This document shows, in pieces, positions 52,617-61,561 of a stretch of DNA of 64,000 nt; the stretch's first letter is position 1, and every line of letters begins with the position of its first letter. The stretch lies in the NCBI GenBank assembly GCA_001915575.1, contig MNQT01000027.1:85633-149632 (forward strand), in the 5' to 3' direction. The notes under the pieces are model-generated. The model ran no database searches and had not been told where the DNA came from. It saw nothing but the letters and a program-made list of their open reading frames with translations. The position numbers and the translations under genes are program-made. This DNA comes from Bacteroides sp. CAG:1060_57_27 (GTDB taxonomy: Bacteria; Bacteroidota; Bacteroidia; Bacteroidales; UBA932).

Positions 52617-53413
52617 TATTTTGTCTGTTTATTCGATTTTACTGATCTGAGGTTTATTATGGTAAGCAGTGCGAGCACTGCGAGGAATATGAGGGTCATC
52701 AGCGGACGCAGCTCGGGGGTCAGGCCTCCCTTGCGGGCGTCGGCATAGATGTAGGTCGAAAGCGTCTCGAGCCCGCCGTTGCCCTTGGTGAACAGGGTCA
52801 CGGCGAAGTCGTCTATGGAAAGGGTGAACGCGAGTATGAAGCCCGAGAGCATCGCAGAGCGTATCTGAGGGACTATCACCTTGCGCAGGGCCTGGGACGG
52901 CGTTGCCCCGAGGTCGAGCGCGGCCTCATAGATATTGGGGTTCATGCTCCTGAGCCTCGGCATCACCGTAAGCACCACATACGGAGTGCAGAACGATATG
53001 TGCGCGAGCAGCACGGTGACATAGCCCTGGGTCACCCCGACGGCGACGAACAGTATGAACAGCGAGATACCGGTGATAATATCCGGGTTCAGCATCGGGA
53101 TGTCGTTGAGGAAGGTTATCGCCTTGCGTCCCTTGCCGCGCATGTTGTATATGCCTATCGCGGCTATCGTCCCGAGTATCGTCGAGCACACTGCCGCGAG
53201 CAGGCCTATCGTGAGGGTGTTCTCTATGGCACGTACCATTGAGTTGCCCAGGCCGCCCGAAAACAGGCTTTCATAGAGCCTCGTCGAGAATCCCGTCCAG
53301 TTGCCGAGTACCTTGGCCTCGGTGAACGAGAACACTGCGATTATGAGTATCGGGGCATAGAGTATCGCAAGCAGCAGCACCAGATAGCCCCTCGCAATTA
53401 TCTTCTTCATCAT
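52616..53413 (-). CDS. potC: Polyamine ABC transporter permease PotC
   Basis: 265 residues from [10 protein letters not shown]; this start overlaps the potB stop by four bases (ATGA), so the much longer open frame upstream is an artefact. About six helices; the permease loop that contacts PotA reads [22 protein letters not shown], the classic EAA motif. Early segment YLVLLLAILYAPILIIAVFSF is typical of PotC. Confidence 0.93.
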   Translation of the reverse strand: MMKKIIARGYLVLLLAILYAPILIIAVFSFTEAKVLGNWTGFSTRLYESLFSGGLGNSMVRAIENTLTIGLLAAVCSTILGTIAAIGIYNMRGKGRKAITFLNDIPMLNPDIITGISLFILFVAVGVTQGYVTVLLAHISFCTPYVVLTVMPRLRSMNPNIYEAALDLGATPSQALRKVIVPQIRSAMLSGFILAFTLSIDDFAVTLFTKGNGGLETLSTYIYADARKGGLTPELRPLMTLIFLAVLALLTIINLRSVKSNKQTK

Positions 53414-54192
53414 ATCAGACCTCCCTTTTCGCTTTCGCGGTTGCTGCCCTCGTCGCCGAGCAGAGAGGTCAGCCCTATGATTACGAGCATTATCAGCGCC
53501 AGGGCAGAACCATAGTTCCAGAAGCCGTTGTTGATGTTCTCCTGTATCGTCGTTCCGAAGAGCTTCACCTTGTTCAGGGTGAGCAGCTCGGCAATGGCGA
53601 AGGTCGAGATTGTCGGCATGAACACCATCAGCACCCCGCTCCACACTCCCGGCATCGAAAGCGGCAGGGTGACCTTGAGGAACACCTGGGACGGCGTAGC
53701 CCCGAGATCCTGCGCGGCCTCGACATACGAATTGTCCATCTTCTCGAGGGAGTTGTAGATCGGATATATCATGAACGGCAGGAAGTTGTACACCATACCG
53801 AAAGTCAGCGCGCCCTCGCCGAGAGGGATGCGCAGGAAGTCGAACAGCGCCACGGTCGCCAGGGTGCGGATGAGCATGTTTATCCACATCGGCAGTATGA
53901 ACAGCATCACCGTGACCTTGGAGCGGTTGAACTCCGAACGGCTGAGTATCCATGCGGCCGGATAGGCTATCAGCAGGCACAGGACCGTGGTTATGAACGC
54001 CACCTGTATCGAGTACAGGAAGGTGTTCAGGTCCTGGGGAGTACGGAAGAACCTCGTGAAATTGTCGAGGGTGAACGCCCCCGTCTGCGCGTCGCGGAAC
54101 GCATACACCGCGATCATCAGCAGGGGCAGGGCCACGAACAGCACCAGGAACACCAGGTACGGAAGTGCCCAGGAAGATCTCTTAACTCTCAT
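53410..54192 (-). CDS. potB: Polyamine ABC transporter permease PotB
   Basis: 260 residues, about six helices. The EAA loop reads [20 protein letters not shown]. PotB-like start [20 protein letters not shown]. Starts 11 bases inside the end of potA, so is translationally coupled; forms the channel with PotC. Confidence 0.93.
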   Translation of the reverse strand: MRVKRSSWALPYLVFLVLFVALPLLMIAVYAFRDAQTGAFTLDNFTRFFRTPQDLNTFLYSIQVAFITTVLCLLIAYPAAWILSRSEFNRSKVTVMLFILPMWINMLIRTLATVALFDFLRIPLGEGALTFGMVYNFLPFMIYPIYNSLEKMDNSYVEAAQDLGATPSQVFLKVTLPLSMPGVWSGVLMVFMPTISTFAIAELLTLNKVKLFGTTIQENINNGFWNYGSALALIMLVIIGLTSLLGDEGSNRESEKGGLI

Positions 54193-55570
54193 CCCTCGCC
54201 CTAAGTTTGATGTTCTCCGGAGCGAAATTGATACCTACGAGGTCGCCCTTGTCCCATACGTCATCGGTGTCGACCCAGATATGGTCTCCGTCCTCCGTAA
54301 GCACGGTCAGGTGGTAGTGGTTGCCCTTGTAGAGCAGGAAATGCACCTCGCCGGCAAGCATTCCGTCCTCCTGGTGGTCGAGAAGCTCCACCTTGCCGAA
54401 GCCTATCTCGGCCGTCACCTTGTCGGACGGCCTGAAATCCGCCGCTGCGGCGCATTCGAACTCCATTCCGAGCATCCTGATGTGCGAGGCGTCGACCACC
54501 TCGGCATCGAAACCGTTGCATACCCTCTCCTTGCGCATCACCTGGATGTCGCCCGGGCGTATGAGCAGTCCGACCTTCGAACCGGGCTCGAACGCATTAT
54601 AGTCCTGGATCATCAGCTCGTAACCGAGATCGGTGTCCACGAACATCTCGTAATGCACGCCCTTGAAGGTGCATGACTTGACCGTGGCCGAGAACTGCGC
54701 GCCCTCGAGCCTGTTCATTATATAGATGTCCTCGGGCCTTACCACTATATCCACGGGAACGTCGCTGCCGAAGCCCTCGTCCACGCACTCGAACTCATGG
54801 CCTATGAACTCCACGCGGCGGTCTTCTATCATCCTTCCGTTCAGGATGTTCGACTCCCCTATGAAGTCGGCGACGAACGAGTTCTGCGGCTCGTTGTAGA
54901 TGTCGGTGGGCGTTCCCACCTGGAGTATCCTGCCCTCGTTCATCACGACTATGGTGTCGGAGAGAGTCAGGGCCTCCTCCTGGTCATGCGTCACATATAT
55001 GAAGGTTATGCCGAGCTGGCGGTGCATTTCCTTGAGCTCGATCTGCATGTCCTTGCGCATCTTGAGGTCGAGCGCGGCCAGGGGCTCGTCGAGCAGCAGC
55101 ACCTTAGGCTGGTTCACCAGGGCCCTGGCTATCGCGACCCTCTGCTGCTGGCCTCCGGAGAGGCTCTCCACGTCCCTGTCCTCGTAGTCGGTCATGCTCA
55201 CCATTTTCAGGACCTTGCGCACCTTGGCGTCGATCTCGTCCGTGGGCAGCTTCTGCAGCTTGAGGCCGAACGCTATGTTGTCGTAGACGTCGAGGTGGGG
55301 AAAGAGCGCATAGCGCTGGAAGACCGTATTGAACGGACGCCTGTAGGGCGGAAGCTCGCAGATGTCCTTCCCGTCGAGGAGTATCCTGCCTTCATCTGGA
55401 GACATGAATCCCGCGATGAGCCTGAGGGTCGTCGTCTTGCCGCAGCCCGAGGGGCCGAGGAGAGTGACGAACTCCCCTTCGCGTATGTCGAGGCTGATGT
55501 CGTCCAGCACCAGTTTGCCGTCGAATGACTTGCGCAGGTGCTGAAGGGAAATCACTATGTCGTTGTTCAT
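54182..55570 (-). CDS. potA: Polyamine ABC transporter ATP-binding protein PotA
   Basis: 462 residues. Walker [16 protein letters not shown] is at 37-51, Q-loop [12 protein letters not shown], signature [17 protein letters not shown], Walker [13 protein letters not shown], and H-loop VTHDQEEA. The C-terminal TOBE regulatory part is longer than usual: E. coli PotA has 378 residues, and about 90 extra C-terminal residues here look like a second TOBE-like unit ([28 protein letters not shown]). Energises polyamine import. First ABC gene, 12 bases after the barrel gene. Confidence 0.94.
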   Translation of the reverse strand: MNNDIVISLQHLRKSFDGKLVLDDISLDIREGEFVTLLGPSGCGKTTTLRLIAGFMSPDEGRILLDGKDICELPPYRRPFNTVFQRYALFPHLDVYDNIAFGLKLQKLPTDEIDAKVRKVLKMVSMTDYEDRDVESLSGGQQQRVAIARALVNQPKVLLLDEPLAALDLKMRKDMQIELKEMHRQLGITFIYVTHDQEEALTLSDTIVVMNEGRILQVGTPTDIYNEPQNSFVADFIGESNILNGRMIEDRRVEFIGHEFECVDEGFGSDVPVDIVVRPEDIYIMNRLEGAQFSATVKSCTFKGVHYEMFVDTDLGYELMIQDYNAFEPGSKVGLLIRPGDIQVMRKERVCNGFDAEVVDASHIRMLGMEFECAAAADFRPSDKVTAEIGFGKVELLDHQEDGMLAGEVHFLLYKGNHYHLTVLTEDGDHIWVDTDDVWDKGDLVGINFAPENIKLRARDES

Positions 55571-55582
55571 CGGCTGGCCGGA

Positions 55583-56602
55583 CTAAAACAGGTTGAACAG
55601 GAGGTTGTATCTCGCCCCTATGCTTAGGGTCGCCGTCCTCAGTACGGAGTTGTATGCCACATAGGCGTGCAGCCTGAGCGCATCCGAGTCATCGAGGGGA
55701 TAGTACTGGAACACGGCGCCGGCCGTCCAGCAGTCCTCGAGCAGGGAATCACGTCCTGCAGTGGAATACCAGCCGCGCAGCGCGATGTCGAACTCGTCCT
55801 CGGGGGCATAGGTCAGCCTGCCCTGGAAGGTCTGTCCGCCGATGAGCCTCCAGCTGTCCTCGTCGAAACCGTAGCTGTTGTTGCAGTCGAATGTGAAGTC
55901 GAGTTCGTCTTCGAGTATTTCGAAATTCAGTCCGGCCGCCCAGAGCCAGTCGAAATCACCCTTCTCGTACTCGAGGGCGCTCACGCTGCCTATAAGAGAA
56001 AGCCAGCCGTACTCTCCGGTCCACTGGAACGAATACGCCCACAGCTTGCTTGTGAACGGGTGCTCTCCGTAGGGAGAGGTCGTCATCTGCAGGGTGAACT
56101 CGGTCGATTCCGAAGGGGTCATCCACGACACGCTGCCGCCCCACTGGTAGCACGCGAGACCTCCGGCGAGAGGAGACGAGAAATCGGGATGGATATCCCA
56201 GTCCCAGTCTTCATACTCGAAACCGCCGGTGGCTATCATGTCCTTTCCGAGGCCTATGGTCCAGTTGCCGAAAGAGAAATAACCTGCGAAGTAGTCAAGC
56301 CAGTTGGTCGTGTCCGAACGGCCGAGATCCCTGTAGGGCCAGGCATAGTCGCCGCCGCTCTGGAACCAGTGGTTGGCTATAGTCCAGGAAAAGTGTTCCG
56401 AGAGGGAACCTTCAAAGAGCGAATAGATTGAAGAATTGCCGTGGTTGAAACCCAAACCGGACTCGCCGGCAGTAAATGTAGGGTTAAGGTCCAGGCGTGG
56501 AATGAGTGTTACCTCGGCATAACTACCGAGATTGTCAGCCTCTTGCGAGTGCGCAACGAAGCAGGGCAGCCAAGCTGCAATCAAGAATAGCAGTTTCTTC
56601 AT
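55583..56602 (-). CDS. Predicted outer-membrane porin upstream of the polyamine operon
   Basis: 339 residues with signal peptide (MKKLLFLIAAWLPCFVAHS). Many alternating strands rich in Trp, Tyr and Phe (YAWPYRDLGR, NWTIGLGKDMIATGG, WMTPSESTEFTLQM) and the C-terminal end GARYNLLFNLF point to a 16- or 18-strand barrel resembling phosphate/succinate-type porins. No named family confirmed. It is the first gene of the transcript running into potA, so it may admit polyamines through the outer membrane; that is an inference from position. Confidence 0.7.
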   Translation of the reverse strand: MKKLLFLIAAWLPCFVAHSQEADNLGSYAEVTLIPRLDLNPTFTAGESGLGFNHGNSSIYSLFEGSLSEHFSWTIANHWFQSGGDYAWPYRDLGRSDTTNWLDYFAGYFSFGNWTIGLGKDMIATGGFEYEDWDWDIHPDFSSPLAGGLACYQWGGSVSWMTPSESTEFTLQMTTSPYGEHPFTSKLWAYSFQWTGEYGWLSLIGSVSALEYEKGDFDWLWAAGLNFEILEDELDFTFDCNNSYGFDEDSWRLIGGQTFQGRLTYAPEDEFDIALRGWYSTAGRDSLLEDCWTAGAVFQYYPLDDSDALRLHAYVAYNSVLRTATLSIGARYNLLFNLF

Positions 56603-56640
56603 TTCTTACCATAAAAAAGAATTTGGTTGAACTTCGGGCG

Positions 56641-56648
56641 CAAAGATA
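56641..56648 (-). promoter_or_regulatory. -7 box of the porin-potABCD operon
   Basis: TATCTTTG on the minus strand, 38 bases before the porin ATG. Confidence 0.55.
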
Positions 56649-56694
56649 GAAATTAAATGTTCATATTTTTAAAATTTATTCAAAAAAGTGTGGC

Positions 56695-56702
56695 TAACTT
56701 TG
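56695..56702 (+). promoter_or_regulatory. -7 box of the PatB-like gene
   Basis: TAACTTTG, 28 bases before the start codon. Confidence 0.5.
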
Positions 56703-56730
56703 CCGCATTGTCATCCAGACGCAAAACGAT

Positions 56731-57924
56731 ATGTACGACTTCGACGAGATAATAGACAGGAGGGGCACGCGTTGCGACAAGGTAGACTCCCTCAAGGACA
56801 TGTTCGGACGCTCCGACCTCATCCCCATGTGGGTCGCAGACATGGACTTCCGCACGCCCGACTTCATAATAGACGCACTCAGAAGGCGTCTCGATCACCC
56901 CATACTCGGCTATCCGCTCACGGGGAGCGACTACTTCAGGATAGTCTCTGACTGGGTATACTCGCTGCACGGCTGGAGGGTGGATCCTTCGGCCTTCCGC
57001 TTCATTCCGGGCATAGTCAAGGGCCTGATACTCGCCGAGCACTGCCTGCTGCAAAGGGGAGACAGGGTAATAATCCAGCCTCCGGTCTACCATCCCTTCC
57101 GCCTCAACACCATGGCGGCGGGCTTCGAGGTGGTGGAGAATCCCCTGCTCCCGGTCTACGGAGAGGACGGAATCCTGCAGAGCTACCGTATGGACCTCGA
57201 CTCTCTCGAGAAGCTGGTCGACGGCAGGACCAGGCTCCTTATACTCTGCAACCCCCACAACCCGGGAGGAGTATGCTTCAAGCGCGAAGACCTTGCGAGG
57301 CTGGCGTCGATATGCCGCTCCCGGGGCGTCACCGTGCTCTCCGACGAGATACATTCAGAAATGGTGTTCCCCGGCAACGGATACCACCCCTTCGCCTCGG
57401 TAAGCGAAGACGCGGCGCAGTGCAGCATCAGCTTCATGGCTCCCTCCAAGACCTTCAACATAGCCGGGGTGGTGAGTTCCTACTGCGTGGCGTTCAACCC
57501 CGAACTCAGACAGAAGTTCTACTCCTATATAGAATCGGCCGAGATAGACTATCCCTCCATATTCTCCGCCGAGGCGACCCGTGCCGCATACACGCCCGAG
57601 GGCATGCGGTGGAGAGAAGAGATGATGGACTATGTGTGGGGCAACATACGCTTCGTAGAGGAGTTCCTCGCAAGGGAGATACCGCAGATACATCCCATAA
57701 GGCCGCAGGCGTCGTTCCTCGTATGGCTCGACTGCCGCCGCCTCGGACTGGATCAGAAGAGCCTCGTAGACCTGTTCGTCAACGGTGCGCACCTGGCCCT
57801 CAACGACGGCACGATGTTCGGGAAGCAGGGCGAGGGTTACATGAGGCTCAATGTCGGATGCCCCCGGAGCATAGTGGCGACGGCACTCGGAAATCTGAAA
57901 AAAGCGGTAGAAAGGCTCAAATAA
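56731..57924 (+). CDS. PatB/MalY-type PLP aminotransferase (putative cystathionine beta-lyase)
   Basis: 397 residues of the fold-type I class. PatB/MalY signatures: LIPMWVADMDFRTPDFIIDA near 30, HPILGYPL, QPPVYHPF, LLILCNPHNPGG, VLSDEIHSEMVFPG and the PLP lysine in APSKTFNIAGV (about 234). The final part GEGYMRLNVGCPRS fits. These enzymes release sulphide or homocysteine from cystathionine or similar C-S substrates. Exact substrate is unknown. Not related in position to the tRNA that follows. Confidence 0.88.
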   Translation: MYDFDEIIDRRGTRCDKVDSLKDMFGRSDLIPMWVADMDFRTPDFIIDALRRRLDHPILGYPLTGSDYFRIVSDWVYSLHGWRVDPSAFRFIPGIVKGLILAEHCLLQRGDRVIIQPPVYHPFRLNTMAAGFEVVENPLLPVYGEDGILQSYRMDLDSLEKLVDGRTRLLILCNPHNPGGVCFKREDLARLASICRSRGVTVLSDEIHSEMVFPGNGYHPFASVSEDAAQCSISFMAPSKTFNIAGVVSSYCVAFNPELRQKFYSYIESAEIDYPSIFSAEATRAAYTPEGMRWREEMMDYVWGNIRFVEEFLAREIPQIHPIRPQASFLVWLDCRRLGLDQKSLVDLFVNGAHLALNDGTMFGKQGEGYMRLNVGCPRSIVATALGNLKKAVERLK

Positions 57925-57926
57925 AA

Positions 57927-57957
57927 TTTGCCGATTAAAAATCTTTGACTATCTTTG
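57927..57957 (+). promoter_or_regulatory. Promoter of tRNA-Phe
   Basis: TTTG at 57927-57930, 19-base spacer, TATCTTTG at 57950-57957: a near-ideal Bacteroidetes promoter ending 21 bases before the mature tRNA. Confidence 0.75.
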
Positions 57958-57978
57958 CAATCCCGTTGAGGGAACAAC

Positions 57979-58051
57979 GGTGCTGTAGCTCAGGTGGTAG
58001 AGCAATGGACTGAAAATCCATGTGTCGCCGGTTCAACTCCTGCCAGCACCA
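57979..58051 (+). tRNA. tRNA-Phe (anticodon GAA)
   Basis: 73 bases. The acceptor stem GGTGCTG/CAGCACC pairs fully, the D arm is GCTC/GAGC, and the anticodon arm ATGGA-CTGAAAA-TCCAT gives anticodon GAA. The T loop is TTCAACT. The T stem GCCGG/CCTGC has a C-U mismatch in the middle pair. CCA is not encoded. A terminator follows directly. Confidence 0.93.
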
Positions 58052-58056
58052 CACAA

Positions 58057-58088
58057 GGGCAGCCTAAGCATTTGGGCTGCCTTTTTTT
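58057..58088 (+). terminator. Intrinsic terminator after tRNA-Phe
   Basis: GGCAGCC and GGCTGCC form a seven-pair stem around about ten bases, followed by seven T residues. The thiL ATG lies 16 bases after the T run, so some read-through or an unseen promoter must serve thiL. Confidence 0.85.
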
Positions 58089-58103
58089 ATTTGTTTTCCG
58101 CAT

Positions 58104-59066
58104 ATGGACAAGACTCTCGGCAACATAGGGGAATTCGGTCTTATCGACCTGATAAGCAGGCAGTTCAAGGTTCCGGAAGGCGTTACCGGAATCGGGGACG
58201 ACTGCGCCGTCATCCCCCAGAGGGAGGGCTTCGACACGCTGGTCAGCACGGACATGCTCGTGGAAGGCAGCCATTTCATCCGGGACAGGATAAGTCCGGA
58301 GGATCTCGGCTGGAAGTCCGCCGCAGTCAACCTGAGCGACATCGCGGCCATGGGCGGCCGTCCTGACGGCACCTTTCTGTCGATAGCCGTACCCAAGGAA
58401 ACGGACGGCGGCTGGATGAAGCGTTTCATCTCGGGATACAGGCAGCTTTCCGAAAGGTTCTCCTGCCCCCTGCTCGGCGGCGACACGACCGCCAGCCCCG
58501 ACAGGATATGCATAAACGTCACGGTGACAGGCAGCGTCCCCACTGGAAGAGCGCTCAGGCGCGGCGCGGCGCGGGAGGGCGACCTCATCTGCGTGACCGG
58601 CTGCCTCGGAGACTCGGCCCTCGGGCTGCGCATGCTGCTCGACGGCAGCACAGGGCATCCGGACTACCGGTATTTCACTTCCCGCCACTGCCGCCCCCTG
58701 CCCCGGGTGGAGGAAGGCATGGCACTGGCACGGACCCCGGGAGTCCACGCGATGCTGGACATTTCCGACGGACTGGGATCCGACCTCAGGCATATCCTCG
58801 AGGCTTCGGGCAAGGGAGCCGTAGTCGAATGCGGCGCCGTTCCCCTCTCGGAGCAGCTGCGCGCCTACTGCTCGGAACATGGGCTCGACCCCCTGGAACC
58901 AGCCCTGTGCGGCGGCGAGGACTACGAGCTTCTTTTCACGGTTGACGCAGGCTCCGAGAGCAGCCTTCCCGTGGAGCACAGCGTAATAGGAAGGATAACC
59001 GAACCCGGGGAAGGTCTCGTCTGGAAAGGTTCCGACAGGGACTTCCTCGGGTTCAGGCATTTCTAA
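58104..59066 (+). CDS. thiL: Thiamine-monophosphate kinase ThiL
   Basis: 320 residues; phosphorylates thiamine monophosphate to thiamine diphosphate. GIGDDCAVI near 29-37 and TDMLVEGSHF near 50 hold the Mg/ATP-binding acidic residues; KSAAVNLSDIAAMGGRP, CPLLGGDTTASP, GDLICVTGCLGDSALGL and LDISDGLGSDLRHI follow the family order. C-terminal ALCGGEDYELLFTV is the ThiL signature. Probably transcribed from the tRNA region. Confidence 0.95.
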   Translation: MDKTLGNIGEFGLIDLISRQFKVPEGVTGIGDDCAVIPQREGFDTLVSTDMLVEGSHFIRDRISPEDLGWKSAAVNLSDIAAMGGRPDGTFLSIAVPKETDGGWMKRFISGYRQLSERFSCPLLGGDTTASPDRICINVTVTGSVPTGRALRRGAAREGDLICVTGCLGDSALGLRMLLDGSTGHPDYRYFTSRHCRPLPRVEEGMALARTPGVHAMLDISDGLGSDLRHILEASGKGAVVECGAVPLSEQLRAYCSEHGLDPLEPALCGGEDYELLFTVDAGSESSLPVEHSVIGRITEPGEGLVWKGSDRDFLGFRHF

Positions 59067-59093
59067 GCCGGGACTGCCCGGCCGGCAGGAGGC

Positions 59094-61274
59094 TTAGCTT
59101 ATAAACAGCATCTCGCGGTACTTGGGCAGAGGCCAGATCCTGTTGTCGACTATCTCCTCGAGATTGTCTATGGGCTTGCGCAGGTCTTCGAGGGCCTCGG
59201 CGATCTCGTGGTATGCGACGGCCCTCTCATATTCGCTGGCAATAGCGTTGGCCTTCTTGCGGGCCTCCTTCATGGCCGCGGCCTTGACGCGTATCTCCTC
59301 GACATACTTTGAGATCTTCTCTATCAGCTCCAGTTCCGCGGTGCAGCCCTCGGTCGAGCCGAAGACGCTCTTGCATAGCGCCACCTCCTTGAGCAGGCGG
59401 GACTTGTAGTCCAGCACGGCAGGGATTATATGGTTCGTGGACATCCTCACGAGCACGCGCGACTCTATCTGCACCTTCTTGGTGTACATGTCCCACTTGA
59501 CCTCGTTGCGGGCGTCGAGCTCCTCCTTCGTATAGACTCCGGTCTTCGTGAACATCTCCACCGAAGACGGTTCCGTGAATACCTTTATCATCTCGGGCAC
59601 GCTGGTGAGTACGTCCAGTCCGCGGCGTTCGGCCTCCTTCTTCCACTCTTCGGAATAGCCGTTGCCGTCGAAGCATACGGTATCGAGCACCGAGGCTATT
59701 ATGGGCTTCAGCGTGTCCATGACCGCCACGTTGAGCTTCTTGCCTGAAGCCAGCTGGGCGTCGAGCTCCTGCTTGAAGGCCGTCAGCTGCTCCGCCACTG
59801 CCGCGCTGAGCGTAGTCAGGGCACCTGCGCAGTTGGCCGACGAGCCCACGGCGCGGAACTCGAAGCGGTTGCCCGTGAACGCGAAGGGAGAAGTCCTGTT
59901 GCGGTCGGTGTTGTCGACGAATATCTCGGGAATCTCCACGAGGCCGAGCTTCTTGCCGCGCTTGCCGGCGATGTCTATCGGCGTATCCGAAGGCAGTTCG
60001 AGCAGCTTGCGCAGCACCGCGGTCATCGTATCGCCGAGGAAGGCCGACACTATTGCAGGGGGTGCCTCGTTGGCACCGAGCCTGTAGGCGTTGGAGGCTG
60101 TGGCTATCGAAGCCTTGAGCAGGCCGTTGTGCTTCTGTACAGCCGCGAGCACGTTGACGAAGAAGGTAATGAACTGCAGGTTGCCCTTGGCATCCTTGCC
60201 GGGAGCGAACAGGGGCACGCCCGTATCGGTGCCGAGCGACCAGTTGTTGTGCTTTCCCGAGCCGTTGACCCCGGCGAATGGTTTCTCGTGGAAGAGCACC
60301 ACGAAGCCGTGCCTGCGGGCTATGGAGTTCATCAGGTTCATCACTATCTGGTTCTGGTCGTTTGCAAGGTTGGCTTCGCCGTAGATCGGTGCGAGTTCGA
60401 ACTGGTTGGGCGCCACCTCGTTGTGCCTTGTCTTAAGGGGTATGCCGAGCCTGTGTCCCGCTATCTCGAGGTCGCGCATGAACGCCGCCACCCTCGAGGG
60501 AATGGCACCGAAGTAATGGTCGTCGAGCTGCTGGTTCTTGGACGAATTGTGCCCCATAAGGGTGCGTCCCGTAATCATCAGGTCGGAGCGTGCGGAGTAG
60601 AGAGACTCGTCCACGAGGAAGTATTCCTGCTCCCAGCCGAGATAGGTGACGACCTTGCCGACCGAAGGGTCGAAGAGCCGGCAGATAGGGACGGCGGCGT
60701 CGCTCACGGCCTTCAGCGACTTCTTCAGAGGAGTCTTGTAGTCCAGGGCCTCGCCGTTGTAAGAGACGAAGATCGTGGGGATGCAGAGCGTGTCGTCCTG
60801 GATGAACACCGGAGATGTGGGATCCCAGGCCGTATATCCCCTGGCCTCGAAAGTGGCACGGATGCCTCCGCTGGGGAACGACGACGCGTCCGGCTCCTGC
60901 TGTATCAGGCTCTTGCCGTCGAAGGTCTCGATGACCCCGCCCTTTCCGTCATAGTCGATAAGCGAGTCGTGCTTCTCCGCAGTACCCTCCGTAAGGGGCT
61001 GGAACCAGTGCGTCACATGGGTCACATGGTGCTCCATAGCCCATTCCTTCATTCCTCTCGCGACCCCGTCGGCAGTCTTGCTGTCGAGGGCCACGCCCTT
61101 GTCGATGCACTCGAGCAGGGCCTTGAGAGTCCCGGCGTCGAGATACTTGCACATCTTCCTGCGGTCGAAGACGAGCTCCCCGAAGTAGTCGGATGTCTTG
61201 CCCTCTGGAACTTCCACGGGAACGGCCTTCTTCTCGAAGGACTCCTTCACCAAATCTAATCTGTCGATGCTCAT
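59094..61274 (-). CDS. glnN: Glutamine synthetase type III (GlnN)
   Basis: 726 residues from MSIDRLDLVKES; an ATG 37 codons upstream lies before the terminator hairpin and is unlikely. Type III glutamine synthetases are about 720 residues, unlike GlnA (about 470). Signatures: HWFQPLTEGTAEKHD, GGIRATFEARGYTAWDPTSP, YLGWEQEYFLVDE, PLKTRHNEVAPNQFELAPI and AGVNGSGKHNNWSLGTDTG. Makes glutamine from glutamate, ammonia and ATP. The leader contains a Gln-codon-rich reading frame followed by an intrinsic terminator (separate entries), suggesting transcription attenuation linked to glutaminyl-tRNA. Confidence 0.96.
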   Translation of the reverse strand: MSIDRLDLVKESFEKKAVPVEVPEGKTSDYFGELVFDRRKMCKYLDAGTLKALLECIDKGVALDSKTADGVARGMKEWAMEHHVTHVTHWFQPLTEGTAEKHDSLIDYDGKGGVIETFDGKSLIQQEPDASSFPSGGIRATFEARGYTAWDPTSPVFIQDDTLCIPTIFVSYNGEALDYKTPLKKSLKAVSDAAVPICRLFDPSVGKVVTYLGWEQEYFLVDESLYSARSDLMITGRTLMGHNSSKNQQLDDHYFGAIPSRVAAFMRDLEIAGHRLGIPLKTRHNEVAPNQFELAPIYGEANLANDQNQIVMNLMNSIARRHGFVVLFHEKPFAGVNGSGKHNNWSLGTDTGVPLFAPGKDAKGNLQFITFFVNVLAAVQKHNGLLKASIATASNAYRLGANEAPPAIVSAFLGDTMTAVLRKLLELPSDTPIDIAGKRGKKLGLVEIPEIFVDNTDRNRTSPFAFTGNRFEFRAVGSSANCAGALTTLSAAVAEQLTAFKQELDAQLASGKKLNVAVMDTLKPIIASVLDTVCFDGNGYSEEWKKEAERRGLDVLTSVPEMIKVFTEPSSVEMFTKTGVYTKEELDARNEVKWDMYTKKVQIESRVLVRMSTNHIIPAVLDYKSRLLKEVALCKSVFGSTEGCTAELELIEKISKYVEEIRVKAAAMKEARKKANAIASEYERAVAYHEIAEALEDLRKPIDNLEEIVDNRIWPLPKYREMLFIS

Positions 61275-61299
61275 ATAAAAATTTGTTAAACCTGTATGC

Positions 61300-61329
61300 A
61301 AACAAAAAGGCTGATCCTCCGGACCAGCC
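61300..61329 (-). terminator. Intrinsic terminator in the glnN leader
   Basis: On the minus strand GGCTGGTCC-GGA-GGATCAGCC forms a nine-pair stem with one G-T wobble and a three-base loop, then TTTTTGTTTG. It lies 50 bases after the stop of the Gln-rich leader frame and about 26 bases before glnN, so it would end transcription before the gene unless prevented. Confidence 0.8.
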
Positions 61330-61378
61330 CTGTATTTCCTCTGCGGTGAATGTTCATAGACGTGACTTGCGGCCGGTA

Positions 61379-61462
61379 TCAGCACACGGGAACACCCAGG
61401 ACCTGGTTACGGTTCTGCTGCTGACCCTGCTGCTGTCCGGAATATGATGATATGGCAATCAC
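61379..61462 (-). CDS. Putative glutamine-rich leader peptide of glnN
   Basis: A 27-codon frame starting at GTG (61462) and ending in TGA. It codes for a peptide whose middle is QQQGQQQNRNQ, seven CAG codons in 11. No ATG is available; GTG is assumed and the following ATT is an alternative. It begins about 23 bases after the promoter -7 box and ends 50 bases before the terminator. The arrangement matches amino-acid attenuation leaders of trp and his operons, here for glutamine. The segment TCCGGACAGC (61441-61432), just before the Gln run, is complementary to the terminator 5' arm and loop (GCTGGTCCGGA) except for one bulged base, so an alternative pairing exists. Confidence 0.6.
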   Translation of the reverse strand: MIAISSYSGQQQGQQQNRNQVLGVPVC

Positions 61463-61484
61463 TACCGCTTGTTTTTTCGAGGGC

Positions 61485-61515
61485 GCAAGATAGAAATATA
61501 ATTCGTAAACTCAAA
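61485..61515 (-). promoter_or_regulatory. Promoter of glnN
   Basis: On the minus strand TTTG (61515-61512), 19-base spacer, TATCTTGC (61492-61485), one or two bases away from the -7 consensus. Transcription would start near 61478, so the leader is about 200 bases long. Confidence 0.5.
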
Positions 61516-61536
61516 CATTTTTTGCCATTAAATTTC

Positions 61537-61544
61537 TACTTTTG
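61537..61544 (+). promoter_or_regulatory. -7 box of nadE
   Basis: TACTTTTG, 17 bases before the start codon; the -33 element is weak. Divergent from glnN. Confidence 0.5.
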
Positions 61545-61561
61545 CAGAAAATTGACTTCAG

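Noticed and set aside
53414..53980. Upstream extension of the potC frame
   Set aside because: Overlaps potB in another frame; the ATGA overlap at 53410-53413 fits the PotC start.
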